A program made the position numbers and the translations under genes. The notes beneath the pieces were generated by a model. It had not been told where the DNA came from. It worked only from the letters and a program-made list of their open reading frames with translations, and did not search any database. DNA of 10,892 nt from Pseudomonadota bacterium (lineage in GTDB: Bacteria; Pseudomonadota; Alphaproteobacteria; Rhizobiales; Tepidamorphaceae), in NCBI GenBank assembly GCA_023435545.1, contig JAEYRQ010000297.1, positions 1 through 10,892 on the forward strand, read 5' to 3'. Positions 1-4,759 of this stretch are shown in pieces (position 1 is the first letter of the stretch; each line of letters opens with the position of its first letter).

Positions 1-28
1 GGTATTGTGTGTGCGGGTGAGAGGCGAC

Positions 29-301
29 TCAGGACTTCAGGTGCGCCAGGCAGGCACCGGCGGCCTCGGCGGAGCCCTTCGCCGAGGAGCGGCTCACCTT
101 GCCGGACATCACAAGCGACTTGGTGGCGTCGGTAATCGCGCCCCGGAGGTCCGGCGCCGACGCAGCGGTCGGGGCTACGGCGTCATAGATGGTCTTCGAT
201 TCGGCGCTCAACCCGGCGGCACACTGGTCGGCCTGCTGCTGGCTGGCGAAGGCGGTGCCAGCGGCCAGGCAGCCGGCAATAAACATGGTGATGCGGAACA
301 T
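29..301 (-). CDS. Small exported protein of unknown function, 90 aa
   Basis: I cannot assign a named function. The product opens with a typical signal peptide (residues 1-19: MFRIT, hydrophobic core, then TAFA before SQQQ), so it is probably exported to the periplasm. The mature part is about 70 residues and has two cysteines (27 and 84), near its two ends, which could form one disulfide; between them is a helix-prone stretch rich in Ala, Ser, Lys and Asp. The start at 301 is chosen because a strong ribosome binding site (AAGGAGA, positions 311-317 read on the minus strand) lies just upstream and the signal peptide begins there; the open frame runs further upstream to 460 but that extension is Arg/Pro-rich and not signal-like. 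The layout of two Cys with an IYDAV segment resembles small unnamed proteins I recall from Rhizobiales, but that is memory and not a search. Only 28 bases lie downstream, so its transcript end is not visible. Confidence 0.8.
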   Translation of the reverse strand: MFRITMFIAGCLAAGTAFASQQQADQCAAGLSAESKTIYDAVAPTAASAPDLRGAITDATKSLVMSGKVSRSSAKGSAEAAGACLAHLKS

Positions 302-398
302 CAGGCGTTCTCTCCTTGGCTTTGGAACGGGTTTGCGGTGTGATGGCGGCGGAATGAAAATCGGGACGCGAGCAACAGCGGCCCCGTGCCGGGCGTGT

Positions 399-704
399 TC
401 AGCGCCGTCCGGCGCGGTTGACCGGGCCGCCGAGGTTGACCGGTGCCGCGCCGGGCGCACCGACGCCGACGCCGCGCGTCAGGCCGACGCCTGCCGCCCC
501 GGCACCGGCGCCCGGCAGAACGCCCACCCCCGAGGCCGGCCCTCCAAGGCCGCCCGGATTGACGACGACCGGATTGGGCGCCACGACGCAGCCGACCGGC
601 ACGCCGGGCGCGGTGCAGTAGACGACGGCCGCTTCGGCTCGCAGGCCAGTCATGCCTGCGGCGACGGCGAGCGCCAGTCCGCCCGCGGTGAAGATCCTGT
701 GCAT
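399..704 (-). CDS. Small Gly/Val/Pro-rich exported protein with AVVYC motif, 101 aa
   Basis: Function unknown. Residues 1-25 form a signal peptide ending in AEA before AVVYC. The mature protein begins with two cysteines nine residues apart (30 and 39) in a short conserved-looking block, AVVYCTAPGVPVGCVV, followed by about 60 residues almost wholly of Gly, Val, Pro, Ala and Asn, ending in GGPVNRAGRR. This pattern matches a family of small hypothetical proteins I recall from Bradyrhizobium and relatives. The start at 704 is preferred because GGAGAG lies about 7 bases upstream; an ATG at 719 is in frame but would place that site inside the gene. The low-complexity tail suggests an unfolded or surface-associated chain rather than an enzyme. 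It is divergent from the DNA-binding gene at 782, with a 77-base gap that must hold the promoters of both. The family call is from memory; the coding call is well supported by the signal peptide and ribosome binding site. Confidence 0.75.
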   Translation of the reverse strand: MHRIFTAGGLALAVAAGMTGLRAEAAVVYCTAPGVPVGCVVAPNPVVVNPGGLGGPASGVGVLPGAGAGAAGVGLTRGVGVGAPGAAPVNLGGPVNRAGRR

Positions 705-781
705 TCGTTCGCTCTCCATGGCCTCGTTTGGAGCTGCGGCAGCCCAGTCGTCGGGCCATCCGCTATGGGGCATGTGACGCG

Positions 782-1702
782 ATGAGCCGGCTCCGGCCAA
801 TGTCAAAGATTGATCCTGTCGGCGACCATGTCGCGGGCAGCTGTATCGTGCGGCCGCCGACACCGGCGCAGATCGAGGCCCTCCGCAGGATGCCGGGCTT
901 CGAGACGGCGTGGTCCCGGCTGGTGGCAGGGCTCACGGGGCAATATCGCGGCAACCGCGTCCTCAACCGCATTCTCAACGATCGCGGCCGCGCACTGATG
1001 GGTCTGCTCATCCTCGACCTGCACTACAATACAGTTGAGGATGGGGGCCTGACGGCGACCCGGCTCAAGCAGGTGTGCGTGGAGACAGGGGTGTGCAGCC
1101 CCGGCCGCGTTACGGCGATGCTCGGTGTGCTGCGGCTGTTCGGCTTTCTCTCCGAGGTTCCCACCGCCGACCGGCGCGTCCGTCGGCTGGTCCCGACCGA
1201 AAAGCTGATCGCTACCCACTTGGCGCGCTGGCGCCACTTCCTCGAGGCAATTGCGATCCTCGATCCCGAGGCGCGGCCGGCAGCCGGCCGACTGGGCGAT
1301 GCAACCTTCGTCGCAAGTCAGGTCGGTGCGATGAGCCTCATGTTTCGCCAAGGCATGCGGATGCTCGACTATGCACCCGAACTGCGCTCTGTCGTTGCTC
1401 GGGACGCTGGCCTGATGATCCTGTTGTCGATTGCCGCAGAGGCGCGTGGGGCGGCGCACCGCGAACCGGTCGACCTGACGATAAGCGATCTGGCGAAGCG
1501 ATTCGTCGTCTCGCGCGGCCACGTTCTGTCGGTGTTGCGCGATGCCGAACAGGAGGGGCTGATTCTGCGCGGGGGACATCGAAGGGCGGGGATTGTCGCG
1601 ATGCCGGCACTGCTCGACGCCGTTGACCGGTTCGTCGCGGCCGGACTGCTGATCCACATGGTGTCGCTGCGAGTGGCGCCGACGGCGGGCAGCGTGGAGT
1701 AG
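782..1702 (+). CDS. Putative DNA-binding protein with two winged-helix domains, 306 aa
   Basis: The product looks like a cytoplasmic transcription regulator. Two helix-turn-helix-like regions can be seen. The first, about residues 85-145, reads like a MarR-type winged helix: TRLKQVCVETGV, a turn, then GRVTAMLGVLRLFGFLSEV and a basic wing RRVRRLVPT. The second, about 205-275, has LTISDLAKRFVVSRGHVLSV followed by DAEQEGLILRGGHRR. Between them is a mostly helical segment with no recognisable ligand-binding fold. There is no signal peptide or membrane segment. The frame is open upstream to a TTG at 728; I chose ATG 782 because the residues before it look non-coding, but ATG 800 is also possible and neither has a clear ribosome binding site (a GGGG run lies about 14 bases before 782). 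It is divergent from the small secreted-protein gene, so autoregulation or control of that neighbour is plausible but unproven. No named family is recognised with certainty. Confidence 0.75.
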   Translation: MSRLRPMSKIDPVGDHVAGSCIVRPPTPAQIEALRRMPGFETAWSRLVAGLTGQYRGNRVLNRILNDRGRALMGLLILDLHYNTVEDGGLTATRLKQVCVETGVCSPGRVTAMLGVLRLFGFLSEVPTADRRVRRLVPTEKLIATHLARWRHFLEAIAILDPEARPAAGRLGDATFVASQVGAMSLMFRQGMRMLDYAPELRSVVARDAGLMILLSIAAEARGAAHREPVDLTISDLAKRFVVSRGHVLSVLRDAEQEGLILRGGHRRAGIVAMPALLDAVDRFVAAGLLIHMVSLRVAPTAGSVE

Positions 1703-1730
1703 CCCACTAGCCCGGAAATCAGATAGATCG

Positions 1731-1754
1731 GCGCGGCCGGGTGACCGGCCACGC
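1731..1754. terminator. Hairpin between convergent gene ends
   Basis: GGCCGG (1735-1740), a 4-base loop GTGA, and CCGGCC (1745-1750) form a perfect 6-bp stem; after one C/A mismatch three more pairs (1731-1733 with 1752-1754) extend it. It lies between the stops of the rightward DNA-binding gene (1702) and the leftward DUF1236 gene (1781), where a bidirectional terminator is expected. There is no clear T-run on either side, so it may be a weak terminator or an RNA 3' end stabiliser; GC-rich DNA also gives such stems by chance. Confidence 0.4.
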
Positions 1755-1780
1755 CTGTTGGCACTGTGACAGCGAGCCCG

Positions 1781-2581
1781 CTACACGGTGAGCACGTAGA
1801 CGATCTCGTAGCTCCGCGGCTCGATGATCAGGATCCGTCCATCGGCCAAGATGATATACCGGTAGCCTCGGTATTCGGGCACGATCTCGACGATCCGCGT
1901 CGGCAGCGGATGCAGTTCGATGGTCTGGGGCACCGTCGAGCCGACCGACACCCGAACGTCGATGTTCACCGGCTCGACATTCTGCTGGACGATCGTCTGC
2001 TGGATCGTCGTCCGCTCCTGGGCGGTTATCTCAACCGAACCGCCCGCACTCCTGTCGGTGCCGCCGGCCTGGCCCTCCTGTGCCGTCTCGCCGGTCCGAC
2101 GCTGTTCGGCGGACTGGCCGGTCCGGTCCTTTTCGGCTGTCTGTCCGGTCTGACCCTGTCCAGTCGTCCGGCCGGTCACGCTCTGGTCGGCGGGGCCGGC
2201 GGTCTGGCCTTGGTCAGTGGATCCGGGCTGGACCTGGCCAGCCTGTCCCTGGTCTGCCTTATCCTGGACGGCCGATCCGACCGGCTTTTGGCCGGTGCGC
2301 CCAGTCTGGGACGGTTGCTGCATCGCCTGGCCAGCAGGAAGCCCGCCACGCGCGTCATCCTCCAGGGGGTTGCGGCCCTGCACCTGCGGCTGCGCGGCGC
2401 CTGACGGGCTCTGAGCCGACTGGCCGGCGCCCGCAGGCGGCGCCTGCATTTGATTCGCCGCGGGTGGCTGACCCTGGCTTGCTGCGGGCGGCTGCTGCGC
2501 CGGCGGTGTCGTCTGCGCCGAAACGGCACTGGCGGTCAGGATGGCTGCGGCTGCCACGCCGCCAAGATAACGGAAGAACAT
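1781..2581 (-). CDS. DUF1236 domain protein, exported, with Gln/Gly-rich linker, 266 aa
   Basis: An exported protein of unknown function with a C-terminal DUF1236 domain. Residues 1-22 are a signal peptide (MFFRYLGG, Ala-rich core, SAVSA before QTT). Residues 23-180 are low complexity, rich in Gln, Gly, Pro, Ala and Thr, including three 9-residue tandem units at 145-171. Residues about 183-266 carry the family features: an ITAQERTTIQQTIV helix, the segment PVNIDVRVSVGSTVPQTIEL, then IVEIVPEYRGYRYI and a closing EPRSYEIVYVL. DUF1236 proteins are common in Rhizobiales and sit in the periplasm or envelope; their role is not known. The mature protein has no cysteine. The start is firm: AAGGAGA lies 6 bases before the ATG (positions 2588-2594, minus strand). 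It has its own upstream region with a possible EcfG-type stress promoter at 2630-2654. The linker is longer than I would expect for the family, in which the domain often follows a short spacer. Confidence 0.88.
   Translation of the reverse strand: MFFRYLGGVAAAAILTASAVSAQTTPPAQQPPAASQGQPPAANQMQAPPAGAGQSAQSPSGAAQPQVQGRNPLEDDARGGLPAGQAMQQPSQTGRTGQKPVGSAVQDKADQGQAGQVQPGSTDQGQTAGPADQSVTGRTTGQGQTGQTAEKDRTGQSAEQRRTGETAQEGQAGGTDRSAGGSVEITAQERTTIQQTIVQQNVEPVNIDVRVSVGSTVPQTIELHPLPTRIVEIVPEYRGYRYIILADGRILIIEPRSYEIVYVLTV
2069..2149 (-). repeat. Three 27-bp tandem units in the DUF1236 linker
   Basis: Residues 145-171 of the DUF1236 protein read TGQTAEKDR, TGQSAEQRR, TGETAQEGQ: three units of nine codons sharing TG, then Q or E, then T or S, then A. 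The units differ at several bases, so this is an old or diverging duplication. More irregular TGQ/DQGQ echoes lie just N-terminal to it. Confidence 0.6.
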
Positions 2582-2629
2582 TGCATGTCTCCTTGTCCGT
2601 CGTCGGTTGGCGCCCCCGGACGCCTCACC

Positions 2630-2654
2630 AACTCACGGGATCGACATGTGTTCC
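2630..2654 (-). promoter_or_regulatory. Possible EcfG-type (general stress) promoter for the DUF1236 gene
   Basis: On the minus strand GGAAC (2650-2654) is followed after 16 bases by AGTT (2630-2633). The alphaproteobacterial general stress sigma factor EcfG typically uses GGAAC, 16-17 bases, then CGTT, so this matches the -35 exactly and the -10 at three of four positions. It would give a leader of roughly 40 bases before the DUF1236 start codon. Short motifs like this occur by chance. Confidence 0.25.
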
Positions 2655-2698
2655 GAGTTTTCCCAGCGGGGCAGATGGTCGCACGGCTCATGCGCGAA

Positions 2699-2733
2699 GA
2701 ACAGGCGCACCGCTCGCAAAGGTGCGCCTGTTC
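2699..2733 (-). terminator. 13-bp perfect hairpin after the DUF6101 gene
   Basis: GAACAGGCGCACC (2699-2711) and GGTGCGCCTGTTC (2721-2733) are exact inverted copies separated by a 9-base loop. The hairpin starts 33 bases past the DUF6101 stop in the direction of that gene and lies upstream of the DUF1236 gene, so it most likely ends the DUF6101 transcript. A short TTC-rich stretch rather than a real T-run follows the stem. A 13-bp perfect match is unlikely to be chance. Confidence 0.65.
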
Positions 2734-2766
2734 CAGATCTCGTCGTTCTTGTTTGGGGTGGATAGA

Positions 2767-3354
2767 TCAGTCGCCGATGCCGCGTGCGATGATCTCGTCC
2801 TCGCGGTGAACAATGCCCGCTGGTTGGCCGCCGACTTGTCGCGTGCACAGCATTTTTGGGCGGCGCTCGGCGAAGAACTTGTTCGCCCGCCGTGCTTTCG
2901 CGGGCCTGAGGACTATCCCGCCCAGCCGGTCGAAGGGCTCACGCACACAGCCATCGTCGTCCTCGATCAGCAGCGGACGGCGCAGCGTCCGCCCCCAGGC
3001 GCTCCAGTCGGCCACGGCGTCGTCGCAATCCTCGCTTACGAGTAGCGGCACGGCCAGGTCGGCGTTGCGGTGCAGGAGCTTCAACGCGACCGACAGGATG
3101 CCGCCGTCTTCGCGCGTGCTCAGCAGAACGCCGCGGTAGGCGGAGACCGGCACGCTGATCGTCAGCGGGATCCGTCCCTCGCCGGCACGGTGAATCATCA
3201 CGTCCTCCCGGTCGATCACCACGGTATGAACCGCGGAACCGGCACGGGCGACGCTGGTGAACGCTACCCGTGCCGGCAGCATGAAGGGATCGAGCCGGAT
3301 GGACCGGCCCGTTCCCCGGGGCACCTCGCAGGTGCCCGCGGTTTGACGCCTCAT
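2767..3354 (-). CDS. DUF6101 family protein, 195 aa
   Basis: A cytoplasmic protein of unknown function that I recognise as the DUF6101 family of Rhizobiales. Family-like features in order: a basic N-terminal segment with SIRLDPFMLPARV (18-30), an IDREDVMIHRA strand (47-57), ISVPVSAYRGVLL (66-78), a central LKLLHRNADLAVPLLVSED segment (91-109), an acidic-Trp stretch DDAVADWSAWGRTLRRPLLI (111-130), LREPF-like VREPFDRLGG (137-146), and a basic patch KARRANKFFAERRPKML (153-169). There is no signal peptide or membrane segment. The start ATG at 3354 is supported by GGGAGAG about 5 bases upstream. The gene is divergent from the cysQ-like gene across a 211-base gap and ends 33 bases before a strong hairpin, so it is probably its own transcription unit. 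Nothing in the sequence points to an enzyme; the basic C-terminal patch could bind nucleic acid or phosphate groups, but that is speculation. Confidence 0.85.
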   Translation of the reverse strand: MRRQTAGTCEVPRGTGRSIRLDPFMLPARVAFTSVARAGSAVHTVVIDREDVMIHRAGEGRIPLTISVPVSAYRGVLLSTREDGGILSVALKLLHRNADLAVPLLVSEDCDDAVADWSAWGRTLRRPLLIEDDDGCVREPFDRLGGIVLRPAKARRANKFFAERRPKMLCTRQVGGQPAGIVHREDEIIARGIGD

Positions 3355-3433
3355 CGAAACTCTCCCTGCGGGCCCTGTTGGTTTGTTTGGTGCCCGTCGT
3401 CGATGTCGGAGAATGGCAGGGAAATGTTGGAAT

Positions 3434-3445
3434 CCGCTTAAGCGG
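3434..3445. promoter_or_regulatory. 12-bp perfect palindrome, possible operator
   Basis: CCGCTTAAGCGG is a perfect palindrome in the gap between the divergent DUF6101 and cysQ-like genes. It sits in the spacer between TTGGAA (3427-3432) and TTAAAT (3451-3456), which are 18 bases apart and each match the sigma-70 consensus at four of six positions. A repressor bound there would block that promoter. Which protein would bind is not visible from the sequence. Confidence 0.35.
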
Positions 3446-3480
3446 TTGGGTTAAATACTCGTGACCGGAGCGCTGCGCGC

Positions 3481-3509
3481 TTGATACCCGCCGGGCGCGC
3501 CACTAAACA
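3481..3509 (+). promoter_or_regulatory. Possible sigma-70 promoter for the cysQ-msbA-waaA-lpxK cluster
   Basis: TTGATA (3481-3486), a 17-base spacer, and TAAACA (3504-3509) make a reasonable housekeeping promoter with ideal spacing; the -35 is close to consensus, the -10 is weak. It would start transcription about 50 bases before the cysQ-like start codon. The TTGGAA/TTAAAT pair around the upstream palindrome is the competing candidate. Confidence 0.3.
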
Positions 3510-3565
3510 CGTCACCACAGGATCCGGACACGAGCCCGACCCGGAGCGGGGCGCGCCGCAAGGAC

Positions 3566-4384
3566 ATGCATTTGCCCTCTCAGGATATTGACGATCTCGA
3601 GCTCCTTTCGCAGGCGGCCCGCGAGGCGGGAGCTTTGGCGCTCGGGCATTTCCGCGGGTCTCCGCGGCAGTGGACCAAGCCGGACGCGACCTCGGTGACG
3701 GAAGCCGACATCGCGGTCGATGCGTTTCTGCGCGAGCGTCTGCTGGCGGCGCGGCCGGGCTACGGCTGGCTGTCGGAGGAACATCCCGACGACGGCTCGC
3801 GGCTGCGGGCCGGCAGGCGGTTCATCGTCGATCCGATCGACGGCACCCGCGCCTTCATCGATCGCGGCGACGAATGGGTCATTTCGATCGCCGTCGCCGA
3901 CGACACCCGCCCGGTGGCCGGGGTCCTCTACAACCCGGTGCGCGACGAACTTTGGTGTGCACGCGCCGGCGGCGGTGCGACGCAAGACGGGACGCAGCTG
4001 GCGGTCTCCCGTCCGGCGGGCACGGCCAGGCCGCGGGTTGTGGCGACGCGAAAGGCTCTGCGCCAGACCGGGATCGCGGAGCCCGGCTTCACTCCGGTAC
4101 ATGTGTTCCTGAAGTCGCTGGCGAACCGCCTGGCCAACGTCGCCGCCGGAACCGTCGACGGCGCGCTGGCGACGGCGGGCAGCGCCGACTGGGACATCGC
4201 GGCCGCCATGCTCATAATCCAGGAGGCGGGTGGACGCATCACCGCCGCCAGCGGTGCGCCGATCCGCCTGAACGGGGAAACGCTCCGTCACCCGCCGCTG
4301 GTCGCCGCGGGGGAGACGCTGCACGCAACGATACTGTCGGCGGTCGGCATGGCGCCCGCTGATCTGCAAGGGGAATCGCGATGA
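3566..4384 (+). CDS. cysQ: Inositol monophosphatase family protein, probable 3'(2'),5'-bisphosphate nucleotidase CysQ, 272 aa
   Basis: A magnesium-dependent phosphatase of the FIG/inositol monophosphatase superfamily, most likely hydrolysing 3'-phosphoadenosine 5'-phosphate (PAP) to AMP in the cytoplasm, so that sulfate assimilation and sulfotransfer are not blocked by PAP. All metal-site motifs are present: SVTEAD (43-48), WLSEEHPDD (68-76, with SEE at 70-72), the hallmark DPIDGTRAFI (89-98), and WDIAAA (209-214). The glycine-rich GGGAT (135-139) and DG after it fit the family. Length is normal (about 260-280). SuhB-type inositol phosphatase or HisN activity cannot be excluded by motifs alone, but the WLSEE and DPIDGTRAFI context reads as the rhizobial CysQ branch. 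The start ATG is the only good one in frame; AAGGA lies too close to be ideal, with GGAG about 20 bases up. Its stop overlaps the DUF4170 start by four bases (ATGA), implying translational coupling. It opens the rightward cluster. Confidence 0.9.
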   Translation: MHLPSQDIDDLELLSQAAREAGALALGHFRGSPRQWTKPDATSVTEADIAVDAFLRERLLAARPGYGWLSEEHPDDGSRLRAGRRFIVDPIDGTRAFIDRGDEWVISIAVADDTRPVAGVLYNPVRDELWCARAGGGATQDGTQLAVSRPAGTARPRVVATRKALRQTGIAEPGFTPVHVFLKSLANRLANVAAGTVDGALATAGSADWDIAAAMLIIQEAGGRITAASGAPIRLNGETLRHPPLVAAGETLHATILSAVGMAPADLQGESR

Positions 4385-4626
4385 GCGACGAAGCCAACGC
4401 CAGGCAGCTTCTGCACCTCGTCTTCGGCGGCGAGCTGAAGGACGTCTCCGACGTCGAGTTCGAGGACCTGGACAAGCTCGACATCGTCGGCATCTACCCG
4501 AACTACCGGACTGCCTACGATGCCTGGAAGGACGCCGCGCAGCGGACTGTCGACAACGCCGAGATGCGCTATTTCATCGTGCATCTGCACCGCTTGCTCG
4601 ACCCCGACGCGACACCCAGCGGCTGA
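4381..4626 (+). CDS. DUF4170 domain protein, 81 aa
   Basis: A small conserved cytoplasmic protein of unknown function. Almost the whole chain is the DUF4170 domain: QLLHLVFGGEL (9-19), an acidic stretch DVEFEDLDKLDIVGIYPNY (24-42), the helix AYDAWKDAAQRTVDNA (45-60), and MRYFIVHLHRLLDP (62-75). There is no signal peptide, membrane segment or cysteine. The chain is acidic and looks like one compact alpha/beta domain. AAGGGGAA, about 6 bases ahead, serves as ribosome binding site, and the start codon overlaps the stop of the cysQ-like gene, so the two are made together. I recall DUF4170 genes sitting beside cysQ and lipid A genes across Rhizobiales, so a link to the phosphatase or to envelope building is reasonable, but no activity can be read from the residues. 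Confidence 0.9.
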   Translation: MSDEANARQLLHLVFGGELKDVSDVEFEDLDKLDIVGIYPNYRTAYDAWKDAAQRTVDNAEMRYFIVHLHRLLDPDATPSG

Positions 4627-4759
4627 CCCCCGAACCGCGTCGCCGGTCGCATGTCGAGGCTGACGTTGCGTCGCGGATGACGGGGAGGCTGTTAGGCTAT
4701 AGAACGCACTGGCCGCCGCCGACAGTTGCAGGGCGGACCAGGCCCCGAGGAACAGACGC
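4627..4759. other. 133-base gap before the ABC exporter gene
   Basis: No convincing gene, hairpin terminator or RNA is seen here. A CTATAG (4697-4702) resembles an alphaproteobacterial -10 element, but no -35 lies at the right distance (TTGCGT at 4666-4671 is too far, about 25 bases). This is the widest gap in the cluster and the most likely place for a second promoter serving the exporter and the lipid A genes. Confidence 0.4.

Noticed and set aside
189..785. 198-codon plus-strand frame across the two small exported-protein genes
   Set aside because: Overlaps two minus-strand frames that both have signal peptides and ribosome binding sites; its own translation is Arg/Ala/Asp-rich without features.
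803..1657. 284-codon minus-strand frame opposite the winged-helix gene
   Set aside because: Gln/Arg/His-rich with no domain; the plus-strand frame has plausible amphipathic helices and two helix-turn-helix-like regions. I give the plus strand preference but not certainty.
2080..3045. 321-codon plus-strand frame across DUF1236 and DUF6101
   Set aside because: Bridges two well-recognised leftward genes and the hairpin between them; composition is Arg/Pro/Ser-rich as in shadow frames.
4666..4703. TTGCGT and CTATAG/TATAGA as a promoter for the exporter gene
   Set aside because: The boxes are about 25-26 bases apart, too far for sigma-70, and no better -35 lies at 16-18 bases.
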